A stretch of DNA of 64,000 nucleotides from assembly GCA_030562195.1 (NCBI GenBank), contig JAUJPP010000005.1, forward strand, positions 25,097,106-25,161,105, written 5' to 3'. Under the pieces are notes generated by a model. That model saw only the letters and a program-made list of their open reading frames with translations, did no database searches and had not been told where the DNA came from. Every line of letters begins with the position of its first letter. The first letter of the stretch is position 1. This DNA is from Nipponacmea schrenckii. Taxonomy: Eukaryota > Mollusca > Gastropoda > Lottiidae. Positions 1 through 13,024 of this stretch are shown one piece after another. Position numbers and translations under genes: made by a program.

Positions 1-3000
1 TACCAAAAACTACAATTTGCAAGTCTGCCCTATTTTTACCCCGATTTTCCGTGAAACCGACTATACTTCAAAGGCAATTATATCGTGTTGATTAATTGGT
101 TCGACACCTTGGTAACTTTGTCAAAGTAGTTTGTGCTCCAATTTGTTCAATCATGATAAGATTGTGTCATGGGAGACTGAACAAATCACAATAAACAGTC
201 AAAAAGTTAGTTAAAAACTGATTGAATTAGCGTTAAATTTAAGATTGGACCACAATACATTTTTACACTTCCAGATTAGACTTTTGTTGTTGATGCTCCC
301 AATGAAAATAGCTTCACACCCAATTTTTCAAATGTTTATCTTATGTGGCGACATGCTCATTAAATAAGAATAAACCGTTGGGATTTCTGATTAATCAATT
401 GTCCGTCAAAATTGTTAATAAATTTAAACGAATAATGGTTATGTGTCTCGTACCAAATCCCATTTTAACATAACTACGCTTATCTTTAGTGACCAGTGCT
501 TTAATCTCGTCCTAACTAAATGTTTCTTTTTTTTAATAATAAATATTTACATTTCAACCCCCTTTATCTCTACATTTTAGCAGCTCGCGAAAGCCTTGTT
601 TATATCTTATGCGAAATAGATGTCAAAGAATTATCTATATTTCCTCATTGTGTTTATTAGTATTTGTTCACAATTTTTTTTGATGTACATGGCCTTCTAA
701 AACCGAAGAACACAAATTCCGTTACGGATGATAAATGTAATATTATTGTTTATATCCAATAAAAGGCACATGAAATATTTGACTTTTCTTTACTCCTGAA
801 TGCCGATTTTAACTAAAAAGGTCTTCCATCGAAATTGTGGTCAAAGAAAACTTAACCGAAGAAGACAATAATTACAACTTCTAGCTTTTGATAGAACATT
901 TTGATAGTGACAAAGTGCTTTATATGTTTTCTTTACAGAATAGTGGCCAGTTGGATCAAAACCATACTTGACAAGGTATATTTAATATAACATATATTTA
1001 TTGAAAGCGAAGATAGTGAAATGGTATATACTTCACAGTTTTGAAATGTGAGTGAAGAGAGTCGGTGGTTCATTTCTGACTTTATCCATGAAATCATCAC
1101 GTTAATATGGATATCTTCCTCTACAATCTTACAGGACAAAGACGTCATTAATATTAATTGATAACAAAGAAATCCATATATAAATTAAGGGGTATTGAAC
1201 TAAGCATATCAAATTATCACTTCACTGACTCTTTATCACATAGAACAAATACCGTTAATACCCGGTATATAAAGAATAGGGACCTTGTTTTCCAATCAAC
1301 AACCCTTCATCAATATTAATTTTTATTCTTTACAAAATACTCACATCAAAAGAGGATTGACAAAGGCGCTTATAAATTAGACTGAAATCGATACACCGAA
1401 AACATGAAATTTGTTAAATTATCCTCAATTCTCGCCTTAATCAGACCCCAGGGCCTAATTACTTCACGTGGTTGCTAATGACTAGTTACCTCTCGGCCCC
1501 TTTTAATCTTTACATTTTCTTATTTATTCTGTATATTACACCCATACTGAAGTTAGTTTGATCCACCCCTAAACCTGCTTGCTGGCTTAACGACCTCCTT
1601 GGAAACTCTGCCTGCGTCACACTTTATAAGTTTGCTCAAAATACCATATTTGAAGTAAATCCATTCGAGTATTAGTTACAGCTTGTAATTCATTGAAGAT
1701 TCTAATGAAATAAGATTTGAACTACATTAGAAGCGAAGAGCAGATATATAACAAGAAGCACAAAGGCACTATTAAGGTATAACTCCATTGAATAACGAAT
1801 AACAAAGCACATCACATTTCAACACAATTTACACGTAGGTTATAACATTATATTGCCATCGGAGCAAAATTTTATGGAAGTATTTATTACACACAGCGTT
1901 TCAACAATCTAATTGTCATTATCAGATGATTTTTCAAGTTTTTGGTATGTTCAAACACAGCTTATTAAGTTACAAGTTTCATTTGGTTCCTTAAACTCGA
2001 AATTTTAATCGATTTCGAAGTATCAAACTAGTCATCAGCGTTAACAAGATAAATCAAGAGAGAAAATTACACGTCGGCGTTAATTTTAAAATCAAAGATA
2101 ATGAATTCAATTAATCATTCAAAAAGTTCAATTTAAATGTCATCGATGTGTGACAGTAACAAATTTTTATGACAGATTTCTATGCATAAAAAATAAACCC
2201 TTAATTCGTCATCTTTTGATACAATATCTAAATCAAAGGGATTTAATCTCTTTTATTCTCGTGGATTGAATAAAATTGGCGTGTAATAAAAAGTATGCAG
2301 TCATTAAACAGTCATTAGACCTTCTTTACAGTCATTAAATAGAATCTTCATTTCATAATTCTTTCAACATCGCCGCCTAGCGGCATATTTTATCATAATC
2401 CGATTGGTTGATTTTAATCGGGTTAAGGTCACTCGGGTCGCAATTATTACAAATGGCGACAAGAGCATTAAACCCATAATCATTCTTTAAAATCCGATTT
2501 TTGGCCACAAGGTGAAACATTAGACACCAAGTCTGATCTCTGATAATAGTTTATTACAATTTTGTCTTCAAATTGACCCTTTATGACTTGCCGCCACTTG
2601 CATCAGTATGACATTTTGGTTTCCATTCATTTTTTTTTCATTTGGCCTAATAATCATAGGCCTAGCTTTTTAGATTGAACTTAGGTCCCTTTGATGATTT
2701 TTTTTCACTAACTTGCGAGTGAGTTAAATAAATAAATATATAAATTAATATAAATCTTGGAATATCTGGTGGGGGGGGGGAGTACGAATCCACTGAGTAG
2801 ATTGCAGACTTTAGTCAAATTTTTCTTCGATGTAATAGTGATATAGGCTAGGCCTTAGACAAACAAAAAATAAATAATAATAATAAATAAATAAAGAATG
2901 TATAAGAATATAAATTGAAATATCTTCTTCTTGGAATTCAAGTTTGATTAAAGAATTCAAAAGTCAGCTGAAAGTCTGAAGTGAAAGTTGTGAACAGGTC

Positions 3001-3030
3001 ATAAATCTCATAATGCACATATATGTGGGG
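1..3030. other. AT-rich intergenic DNA without recognisable gene
   Basis: No open frame with a recognisable motif, no convincing exon and no RNA gene was seen on either strand. The stretch carries homopolymer runs, including a G12 tract near 2770, and TAAATAAATA-type simple sequence around 2725-2900. Confidence 0.5.
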
Positions 3031-3036
3031 CCTAGG

Positions 3037-4215
3037 CTATAGGTTATAGGCCAATACAAGGAAAGTATGATAAAATCATGGGAATACACATATGTATAGG
3101 TTATAGGCCAATACAAGGCAAGTATGATAGAATCATGGGAATACACATATGTGTAGGTTATAGGCCTATACCAGGAAAGTATGATAGGATCATGGTAATA
3201 CACATACATGTATGTATCTAAGACTATACAAGGAAAGTATGATAGAATCATGGGAATACACATATGTATAGGTTATAGGCCTATACCAGGAAAGTATGAT
3301 AGAATCATGGGAATGCACTTATGTATAGGTAATAGGCCTATACCAGGAAAGTATGATAGAATCATGAGAATATACATATGTATAGGTTATAGGCCTATAC
3401 AAGGAAAGTATGATAGAATCATGGGAATACACATATGTATAGGTTGATAGAATCATGGGAATACACATATGTATAGGTTATAGGCCTATACCAGGAAAGT
3501 ATGATAGAATCATGGGAATACACAAATGTATAGGTTAAAGGCCTATACCAGGAAAGTATGATAGAATCATGGGAATACACATATGTATAGGTTATAGGCC
3601 TATACCAGGAAAGTATGATAGAATCAAGGGAATGCACATATAGGTCATAGACCTATACCAGGAAAGTATGATAGAATCATGGGAATACACATATGTATAG
3701 GTTATAGGCCTATACCAGGAAAGTATGATAGAATCATGGGAATACACAAATGTATAGGTTAAAGGCCTATACCAGGAAAGTATGATAGAATCATGGGAAT
3801 ACACATATGTATAGGTTGATAGAATCATGGGAATACACATATGTATAGGTTATAGACCTATACCAGGAAAGTATGATAGAATCAAGGGAATGCACATATA
3901 GGTCATAGACCTATACCAGGAAAGTATGATAGAATCAAGGGAATGCACATATAGGTCATAGACCTATACCAGGAAAGTATGATAGAATCATGGGAATACA
4001 CATATGTATAGGTTATAGGCCTATACCAGGAAAGTATGATAGAATCAAGGGAATGCACATATAGGTCATAGACCTATACCAGGATAGTATGATAGAATAA
4101 TGGGAATGGATATATGTATAGGTTATAGGTCTATACCAGGAAAGCATGATAGAATCATGGGAATGCACATATAAGTTATAGGCCTATACCAGGAAAATAT
4201 GGTAGAATCATGGGA
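3037..4215. repeat. 57-bp tandem satellite with higher-order variants
   Basis: About 21 head-to-tail units built on GGCCTATACCAGGAAAGTAT, then a GATAGAATCATGGGAATACA block and an ATATGTATAGGTTATA block. The basic unit is 57 bp, a multiple of three, so each unit reads as 19 residues and stays open in several frames on both strands; these frames are not genes. Variant units recur in order: one with AAATGTATAGGTTAAAGG, one shortened at AGGTTGATAG (3447 and 3816), and a short ATATAGGTCATAGACC unit (from about 3640, repeated several times after 3890). This indicates block duplication as well as single-unit slippage. Confidence 0.93.
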
Positions 4216-5082
4216 GATAAAAACAATCATTAATCAATTTTAAGATGAATTATTATTGTAAAGACAGTAGGCTACATATCACAATTCAAATTGTTAATAG
4301 GCCTGCGGGTAATCCTGGACATGGTGTTTTGACAATGTCAAAATTACACGAGCTGTATAAGCTGGCTATAACCACCTTCACCCCCTTCTTCCCCTGGGCC
4401 TGAAACTGATATCCTTCATTTTTTATGTATTGTCTTTGAAGTGACCGGCGACCAAGTTAAATTGTCACCTACCACGTGCCTTGACTCCAACTGAGTGTAA
4501 TAATGTTTGTTAAGTGTAGAATTTAATTGCTGCTATAAATCATTAAAGACCATAGTATAAATTTGATACTGAAACAAATTCGATCCATCACAATTAAATG
4601 GAGCACAGTTTCGAATTCGAATAAAAAAATTGTAAAGAATGTATTATGCTGTTTCAGACAGGCAACCTTACATCTCTAGCATCTTGAACAAACAGAATTA
4701 AACATAATTACTCTTTAGTTAGTTAAAAGAATATTTCTTTTACCACTTCATAGTATCTTATCATTTTCCAGAATCACCCGAAAAATTAAAAACAAAAAGA
4801 AACGTGACAGTTTAAAATGCCGACACTTCTCATTAACTTTCTCATGGTTATATAACGTGATTTCTCCTGAAGGTGTTGACAGTAAAAACTTCCACAGGTG
4901 AATTTAGTTGATAAGCAGTAAAACGAGGGATTGGTTGAAATTTAATTACATCGTAGATGTGATTAAAACTTGAAAAGATTTCTTAAAAAAAGAAATAAGA
5001 AAATATTCCTCTGCTTTCGTTTCAAATCATTCATATGACTGAAGAAGTACAACTCCAGCTATGGAAGTAATATATGTACACG
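4216..5082. other. Intergenic DNA, nothing recognised
   Basis: AT-rich sequence between the satellite and a dispersed repeat. No coding or RNA feature could be supported. Confidence 0.4.
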
Positions 5083-5562
5083 TGAACTCAGTCCAGTAAT
5101 TAATTTGCCATCCGTTTTCATGTTAAATCACCAAATTCAACCTTCTATAACTTTTTCTAGAAATTTCGTTTACAACTTTCCAATATTTCGCATTTAAGCC
5201 CTATCAATAATTAGTTTCTGTACAAAAATTTAATATAGAATGACCATGAAAATCTTAAACTAGTTAAAATGAAAGTAAACCAATACCGTACATTTGATCA
5301 ACATCCGCTTGACCATAGACATCCAATATATATTTATATCTATGCACTTGACTGTAATTGCACACAAAATCACTATTTTTAGTAATCACCTTCCAGCGAT
5401 AAAATTTCTCACAATCTCAGAAATCCTGAAAGAAATTGCACTTATAGACACCAAATTGCAAAATAAGGGCATGCAAAAAACCCCAAAAGGTTTCAGAAAG
5501 ACGATTTCTAAAAATAGCACGGACTTAATTAGCATAAAATGTTTTAATGGACCGAGTCCGTA
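5083..5562. repeat. Dispersed repeat R1, copy 1 (TIR-like ends)
   Basis: Shares most of its length with 8550-8976: the blocks around ATGTTAAATCACCAAATTCA, AATGAAAGTAAACCA, AATCTCAGAAATCCTGAAA, GGGCATGCAAAAA and TTTCTAAAAATAG occur in the same order. The ends are imperfect inverted repeats (GAACTCAGTCC at the left, GGACCGAGTCC at the right), so this is probably an old non-autonomous DNA transposon. The 89-codon open frame inside is not supported as a gene, because the second copy does not keep it open. Confidence 0.6.
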
Positions 5563-6084
5563 ATAGATTGATTTTAATCAGGTGTCCAAGATAAGGGAAG
5601 TAACTACTTTTCTGAAGTGCAAACTTAGACTACAAAGAAATTTTTGAGTGGGATGCTTGCAAATATTTATCCCTTCTTTTGGAAAGTTTTTACATAAGTT
5701 TTTATGGTTTATATTTAATACTTGGTGGCATTTATATTTTATTCATGTTTGTCAATGGAGAATAAGATATTAATCTTGGCCGAAAATCATTATTTAAAAT
5801 CTGCGAAATCTCCGGTTTTTTTTCATGACGAAATACAGCGCACGTTTAAAGGGGAATAACTACAAAAATTATTCTGAATACCACTCGTGGCAATTTTAGC
5901 ATGGTCGCTTTGGACTTCATGGTAATAATTGGTGACACGGGTTATATAACACTTTTTTTTTTAACTGTGTTGAAGCTATAAATTTATTCAAAGTGTAAAG
6001 TATTATGCCATATTCTGTGTTTGTTTCTCTAGGACTTCAGAATAAAGCAAGCGGTTAAATTTGTCAGCCATTTTCCATATTCAA

Positions 6085-6500
6085 TGAGGCACAATCTCTC
6101 ACTCGACACAGTGTTATTTGGGTACACCTTCAATTAGGCACATTCATTTTGGCACATACTCATTTTGGTACGCTTACTACCTGGCAATTGTAAACGAAGT
6201 CATCCCCCCTCCCCACCTTCGTATATCTAAAATTATGTTTGACCTTTACCCGTGTTCAGATTTAAGGCTAGTCTGGATTTGGTGCAACTTTACCCCACTA
6301 CATGCAATTTGATATGATAGAGATACCTGACGTATCCTTTGCTTTCTTCCACTATGAAGTGATCTTGCTTTTCCCTTACTTGAGAGGTTGCTATCGCCGA
6401 CAAAGCACCGAATATCAGTCTGCCTAATTGAATACGTGCTTACTTGAAGGTGAGCCTGATTGAATATGTGCCTAAATCACGACGCGCCAAATTATCTTGA
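6085..6500. repeat. Inverted-repeat (foldback) element
   Basis: CAATTAGGCACATTCATTTT near 6131 pairs with inverted relatives near 6421-6475 (TGCCTAATTGAATACGTGC and CCTGATTGAATATGTGCC). The repeated 'TTAGGCAC/GTGCCTAA' words in both orientations suggest a decayed foldback element. No transposase is visible. Confidence 0.4.
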
Positions 6501-6514
6501 CGCAGACCGTTAAT

Positions 6515-7330
6515 TCATCTGCCACCTGTTTCCCTCGCAAAATTCGACCTTTTATAACTTTTTCAAATCTCGTTGAAAACTTTCATTTATGCTACATGAA
6601 AACCTTGCCAATACTTAAAGGGACACAATCTTGATTTTAAAGGGTCGTTTTGGGCATTTGTTACATTTAAACAATCCTCAGAAATACTCAAGCTCTAAGA
6701 AAATCGCATAACACCTTGAAATATACCTCAAACAAAAAATTTCACTTTCATTTTTTTCCGTGCTGTACGCGGCTGGTCTCCAGTCAGTCTGAAAACTGTG
6801 TGTCCTGTTGACAAAGTCTACAATTTTTGTTTTGTCAGTGCGCAGTAGTGTTTTTATAACTCTTTGATTATCAAGACAACCGTTTTCCAATATGGCGGGA
6901 CGTTCGTAATATCTTAAAACATTATGATTTTCAAACACGGATAATTATGGATACACATGGATTTGAAGGCTCAAATTTCAAAGGTAAGCTCTGTAGACTA
7001 TTTCTGATTAGCTAAGCAAAAGATTTCATGTGTTTGAGGCTGTCGGATGATTGTCCGAAACAAATCAAGACTTTGCCCCTTTATTTCTGGACAAAATCAT
7101 TTTACGCTAATGATTGTAATTTAATCCGTGCTTTTTTTTTTAGAAATCCCCATTCCCATTAGGGTTTTTTGCATGCCCATTTTAACTAAATTGATTAATT
7201 TCTGTCATGATTTGGAATTTGAAGTCTCAGATTGGACATTCTTTCAGATTTTGTGAGATAATGAGAGATTTCATAGGATATTTCTTAAAATGTTCGTTTT
7301 TTAGGCCTATGCAGCGACAGTGAAACGGGT
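6515..7330. repeat. R1 fragment split by a MITE, followed by an inverted R1 piece
   Basis: 6515-6614 matches the left part of R1 (AAATTCGACCTTTTATAACT, TCTCGTTGAAAACTTTC, ACATGAAAACCTTGCCAATACT). The match resumes right after the MITE at 7081 (TTATTTCTGGACAAAAT, compare TTGGTTTCTGAACAAAAT in copy 2). From about 7115 the sequence resembles the reverse complement of R1 (CCGTGC, TTTTTGCATGCCCA, TTCAGATTTTGTGAGATAATG), giving a partial inverted arrangement. Confidence 0.5.
6619..7080. mobile_element. TTAA-flanked MITE family M1, copy 1
   Basis: A 462-bp element whose ends are inverted repeats: AGGGACACAATCTTGATT at the left and, inverted, AGGGGCAAAGTCTTGATT at the right. TTAA precedes it and TTAT (one change from TTAA) follows. 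Full-length relative at 33023-33494 and a left-truncated one at 46157-46590. A TTAA target duplication is typical of piggyBac-type transposition; no transposase is encoded. The internal open frame is not a gene. Confidence 0.75.
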
Positions 7331-8549
7331 GTTAGTAAAATGTAGTGCCCTACTCCCATTTTGACTAAAGGTCAAATTTGTATGGTCATGAAGTATTGGC
7401 GAGGCTTTCATGTGACATATTGGAAGTTGTTCACGAGATTTCTTCTTTATTGAAGGTTGAATTTCCACATGCACATGACTTAGTCAAGACATAGATCTAT
7501 GCAGAAGAAAAAAATAAAGACAAACGAACCACAGACATAAAGTCAAACCAAACACTTAAGAAGAAATCAAGCAACGCCAATGTTTTGAAATTGATAACTA
7601 ACATATCAATAAGTTATGAATGGGCTGAAAATGTGTCTTGTCTAATAAGATTTCTTTTTGGAACACAAAGTGTCATACGGAATTTGGAACTGAAAGTGTC
7701 AAAATGGAGTTTATTGTATGCTTCAAAAGTGTAAAGTAAAGGTATTTTCATTAAAAGTGAATAATAGTTGTACCTTGAAACGTAGGCTAGTTCACTTAAC
7801 CTTGTTATTCTGTAGTTGAATAGTTTTATCTTTTTTTAACCATGAGTTTGTTTATATTGTAACAGTATTTTGTTAAAATTTATGACAAATGATTTGCAAT
7901 GTAAGATCGATTATAGGCTTTATTTCACGAAAACACCTTATAGAGATTACCAATTAATACTTACAGATTATCAGTTCTTTGGATGCCAAAAGTTTTGCTA
8001 GACGCAATCCTGAATATGTCTGCTTTCTCCAATTATTAATGCGATCCTATAGCTTTAAATGTATTTTTTATTCGGAAAAAAATGAATGCCTCAACTAAAT
8101 GATAATAAGGCTGTAGGCTTTCTCTTTTATACTTTCTTTCGGTTTAAAGAACCCAATTTTTGATCTGGTACAAATAGTATAATAGTCATTTAGGTAGATT
8201 ATTTACACTTATATGGTAATCTGAAATAATAACAAGAAAAAATTATTTAGTAGGTTTCATTATATATAATATCATATATATTGACCACATTAATTTCTGA
8301 AGAATTAAATCATCTTCTGTTGTTTTGATCTTGATACTGACTGATGAATGGAGAATATATAGATTTTATTGTATTCTTCGATCTTTATAACCAAAATAAA
8401 AACAGAACAAAACAAACAGAATGTAAGAATTGTAGTGATTTAGTGTAATATGTCCCAAGCCCAAGTACTGACATAAGACGCAACATTCATTTCGTTTACT
8501 TCCTTAATGCGCAAATGTATTAGTCCTACCTCCCTTTAAATTCAGTTCC
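7331..8549. other. Intergenic DNA, nothing recognised
   Basis: AT-rich sequence between repeats, with no supportable coding, RNA or repeat feature. Confidence 0.4.
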
Positions 8550-8976
8550 TTATGGACTCAGTCCACCAATATTTCCATGTTAAATCACGAAATTCAACCT
8601 TCCAGAAATCTCGTTGAAAACTTTCCTATATGTCACATGAAAGCCTGGCTAATACTTGGTTTCTGAACAAAATTTCAATATAGCATGACCGTGAAAGTTT
8701 TGAACTAAACATAATGAAAGTAAACCACTTCATTTTATCAAACGCTTGACTGTCACTGCACACAATACCACTAATTATAGAAGAAACCTTCCGCGAATTA
8801 AATTTATCATTATCTCAGAAATTCTGAAATGCAATTTCAGACATCAAATTTCAAATCTAGACCAAAAAAATGGGCATGCAAAAACCCCCAAAGGAAGGGA
8901 GAAAGAGGGTTTCTAAAAATAGAACAGACTAAATTCGATACAATCATTATCATAAAATGTTGGTCTGAGTCCTTAT
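8550..8976. repeat. Dispersed repeat R1, copy 2
   Basis: Best-defined R1 copy. It begins TTATGGACTCAGTCC and ends GGTCTGAGTCCTTAT, which are imperfect inverted repeats. Internal blocks match 5083-5562. No coding capacity; interpreted as a non-autonomous DNA element of unknown family. Confidence 0.6.
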
Positions 8977-9388
8977 CCTGGACGTACCGCTGACTGTAAC
9001 TGCGAGGAATAACTAAAAGAATAGTCGTAAAACAGGGGAACGAGGTTCATAATCTTTTATATTTTCATTAATCGAAATTTGGTGTTATGAAATTTGGTAT
9101 GCTCAAAAAGATAGATTTAGCAGTGTTTATAATTAACAATTTGATGAGCTGTTATAGAATAATAATAAGAATATATATGTAAGAAAGATTGTTTTCTGTA
9201 TTTCAGTTTTTACGGACTTGATAAATTAGTTATGATGAAGTTTGAGTTAATTTGTAAATGTTTGAATGAAATAAATGGTTGAATGATCAGATGATATATT
9301 TAAACACCCAACTCTAAGTGAGTCCTGTAAAGCCTACCATTTCAAATGACAGAAGGAATGAATGTATATCATTACAAAGAAATATCCT

Positions 9389-9733
9389 AATGGAACTGAC
9401 CATTAACTTGTTAGTTTTACAAAGTAATGAGACTGACCATTAACTTGTTAGTTTTACAAAGTAATGAGACTGACCATTAACTTGTTAGTTTTACAAAGTA
9501 ACGAGACTGACCATTAACTTGCTAATTTTACAAAGTAATGAGACTGACCATTAACTTGTTAGTTTTACAAAGTAATGAGACTGACCATTAACTTGTTAGT
9601 TTTACAAAGTAATGAGACTGACCATTAACTTGTTAGTTTTACAAAGTAATGAGACTGACCATTAACTTGTTAGTTTTACAAAGTAATGAGACTGACCATT
9701 AACTTGTTAGTTTTACAAAGTAATGAGACTGAC
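9389..9733. repeat. 37-bp tandem repeat, about nine copies
   Basis: Head-to-tail units of AATGAGACTGACCATTAACT followed by TGTTAGTTTTACAAAGT, with only occasional substitutions, for example CTAATTTT in the fourth unit. The near-identity points to recent expansion. There are no spacers between repeats, so it is not a CRISPR array. Confidence 0.95.
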
Positions 9734-9734
9734 A

Positions 9735-12330
9735 ATTGACGTACGAATTTTAATAAGTAACAGAGCTGAGCGAATGAGTAAGGATGTTACATTTAATCCA
9801 ATTTTTGTTCATTTTGAAACTAAAGAAAGCACAGTGGTAAACAGACTATGTTCTCCTTGCTCACCAAGTTCTGTAATTCAAAAATCTTTCAACTTGATTT
9901 CTAGTTGGTTTATTAATCTTCGACGATGGCAAAGAAGCCTTTTATAATTGAAAACACGTCTGTGTGGGCACGGCATAAATAGTTTTCAACAACATCATAA
10001 AGTTTAAAGGTTTCTTTGTCTTGGGAATAGAATACGAATCTTATCAACAATTCTTGTCAGTTCTGGTAAAAGTCAATAAGGTTAGATTAAAGAAATCCTA
10101 ATAATTCCAAAGAAACTTCATGACACAAAAAAACACATAAAAACCTGCATTCAGTTTCACGGTATCCGATTTGTTGACTGGCATAATATTATTTGTCATG
10201 AAAAAATATTGAAATTATAGGTTTGTAGATGTATCATTCTCTTCGATTTTATTTTCTTTGGGTTATTTCATATTAAAAAAAATGCTGACCCAGTTGTTTA
10301 TTATCAACAACTGCTCGTTTTCTTTAATCAGAAAGTAATTTGAGATACTATCGATGTCAAGGTGTCAAAAGATTTTCTGACGTGTTTTTTATAACCCAGT
10401 CGCACATATCTGATATAATTTTTTTCCATAAGAAATGATAATGATAACATTGTGCAAAAACATAGGAACTAACGTTTGCTAGAAAATCGTGCTAAGAATT
10501 TTAACCAACTCAAAGTCATGAGCTTTCATGAGGCAGGATGAAAAGAATATATATATATTTCTAGATGTCTTTGTTCCAGGTGCATTAATCTGCGTTTTTA
10601 ATATGGCACTGTAGGGGAAGGTGTATGGATATGTACAAAAAGAAAAGCCCCAAGATGAACTCTAACTTCATAGCGGAAGTGCGTATTTCACAAACTACTA
10701 AGATAAAGTTCGATGTTTTTTAGTTGTTGTTGACTGCATGGCTTGAGATGAAGCCGTACCGACTTCTGACGGTAATTAATGTTCGGCCTAAATTATTTTT
10801 CCACAACGAAAGTGGTTAGTCCAGATCTATCGATATGATTGTATTTAATGTGACGTAAAACAAGTTATAAAAGAAATCAATAGTTTAAGTAGTTGAAAAT
10901 ATATTATGAATCGATTGATTTAAAGAGTGAATAATAAAACACTCGGTATTGATTATGGTTCAAACTGACTCTTACAAGTAGAAAGTAATAATAAAAATTC
11001 TTTATCAAGTTTTAATCAATAACCCTCAAGATGTCAAGTTACGAAACTTATTGTATAGACTCTGTAGACAAAAGATTTTTGAGTGGTTAAAAATAAAAAA
11101 CAAAAAAAACAATGTATGTTATTTACCTCACCAGTCAATTAAGTATGTAGAGCTACTTTGAAATATATTGTATGAGAAAATAAGTAGGTTACTCGGTGTT
11201 AGATTGAAGCAAGGTCTGTGTGTTTTTTTTATTCTCAAACCACGACGATGTCCATGACTCCTATGGAGTGATCCCAATAAAAGCTATATTTCTGTAGATC
11301 TATTACCACTATCAATCTATCTCCTTGACAATGTCAATATCTTTTGAAAAATATAATTATAACGGAAGTGATGGAGTATAAAAAGCTAGAAAGTGTGATA
11401 GAACTTGGAAGATTATTAAATTTAAAATAAAAAACAAAAAAAGCGGATGTAAAAAATTGCAAGGATTATCGGTATTGCTATAATAGTTAAGGAGTCAAAG
11501 AATGAAAATGAACCAATGAATGAAATCAATAATTTGTCCCGGGTTGTGTGTCCATACGGTTGAATGAATTAGCATCCATCTATGGATTCTATGGTGTCAA
11601 AAAGCAATATATACCTAGCTCCTCGCATAATTTTGACATTAAATTAAATCACCAAAAGAAGTGATTCTCCTCAGCCGAAATCAGAAGAGGTATATATAAT
11701 TTGACTGTGCATTTTACTTGCCCTTGCCGTTAATACATACCATAAAAAATGGTCCCACACAGAGAAAACAAACATAGGCCTATTGCGATTAATATCAGTG
11801 AAAAGATTGTCGGGCAAATCGAAATCGGACTATAGATTCGCCCTCTGCACTCCATTTCCGATTTCTTACCCATGTCAAATCCTATTTCACAAGATAAAAT
11901 GAGATGTTTATAATTTGCACCAATGTCAATAGTAGTCGTGATGGTATATGCGTTTATTTTATCTGGGTAAGGAAAAGAGTAGAGCTATTCCGATAGAAAG
12001 GAATAACCGAATCTTGTATATCTATGGGATATACAAAACTAACTCCTTGAAGTTTGAAAATCAAAAGTCAACCATGTTTCCTTCATTAATGATCGTCCCA
12101 TCTGGATACGATTTTTTTTATTGGTAAGAGAAGATTGATTTTAGTTTCTTTCCGATTGGATACGAAGCTTAAATTCAGCTATATCCAGATGTCAGTAGCC
12201 TACGAATAAGGGTATTTCCTTTTATCCGATACATGCCGAGAAACGCAAAAGATATAAAGTACACGTCGAACCTTTGATTCGTCGTCAAATACCTAAATTG
12301 TGTACTGGGCTTTATACATGTTAAAGCAAC
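9735..12330. other. Intergenic DNA, nothing recognised
   Basis: AT-rich non-coding sequence. A 74-codon open frame starting in the last tandem repeat (9723-9947) has no recognisable motif and is not called as a gene. Confidence 0.4.
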
Positions 12331-12336
12331 GTTTGA

Positions 12337-12374
12337 ATATATACATGAACCAACCGTTGATTTTACAATCCCAG
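12337..12374 (+). repeat. Left copy of an inverted block flanking the LINE
   Basis: About 38 bp including ATACATGAACCAACCGTTG and TTTTACAATCCCAG reappear inverted at 16550-16588, just outside the other end of the LINE remnant. Confidence 0.6.
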
Positions 12375-12721
12375 TTTCTCGTCATAGAGACTAGTAACCT
12401 CCCTTGGAAAACCATACGTCACTATCTAATCCAATCAGTGATCTCGTAACATTTGGACTAATTCAAAATTGCGGCCTCCATTGAATCATTGTTTTCATTA
12501 ATTCAAAACAAGCTTTCTATCGAATTTCTGGGCGAAAACTAGAAAAAAGCGACGCAAGCACTTTGAGGTAATAACGAAATTTTTTATGTACCAGAATTGG
12601 AAGCGGTAAATCACTTTCCTTCGAGATGAAATGAAATCTGTTAAGGTGCATCAGCACCAAAAGGGCTATATTGCACCTGAATACGATTTAAAACCAAACA
12701 AAAATTAAAACTAGAAAGTCA

Positions 12722-13024
12722 TTAGAAATACATTAAAATAATATTATCACAGAAACCTAAGGTAAGGTGAGTATGTCCAAGACGAGAGCAACACAAAACA
12801 ACTTCATTTCTCCTGTTGGCACAATAGGAGGATGGCCAATCCCCCAAGGGAGGCTTGATGGCATGAAGTTTGTTTGTATCTGCAGCATCCCATTTTTGCT
12901 GCCATCGTTTAAGGCAAGGAAAAGGGGGAGACCGGCAGTGACTAAGCAGCCTTAGCCGTCGCATCTGTCTGGTCATTCCCCCGTATATCAATGTGACTGG
13001 GGGGGGGGGGGCAACAAAGGACAA
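12722..13024 (-). pseudogene. LINE RNase H tail and C-terminus fragment
   Basis: The minus strand near 12950-13000 reads, with frame changes, a motif of the form GNDQTDATAKAA, like the GNExAD..AK end of LINE RNase H domains. Downstream NRRNEVVLCCSRLGHTHLT matches the RRxEVxLxRLRxGHTxLT signature of I/Jockey-type C-termini. A G-run at 12998-13011 sits inside the domain and marks a frame break. Non-functional. Confidence 0.75.

Noticed and set aside
3208..3840. Several 70-100-codon open frames on both strands
   Set aside because: They are translations of the 57-bp satellite, whose length keeps frames open; no start context or motif.
6678..6938. Minus-strand 86-codon frame, with a relative at 33185-33388
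   Set aside because: Both lie within copies of MITE M1 and the frame is not conserved between copies.
9389..9733. Regular direct repeats resembling a CRISPR array
   Set aside because: Units are contiguous without unique spacers and the context is eukaryotic.
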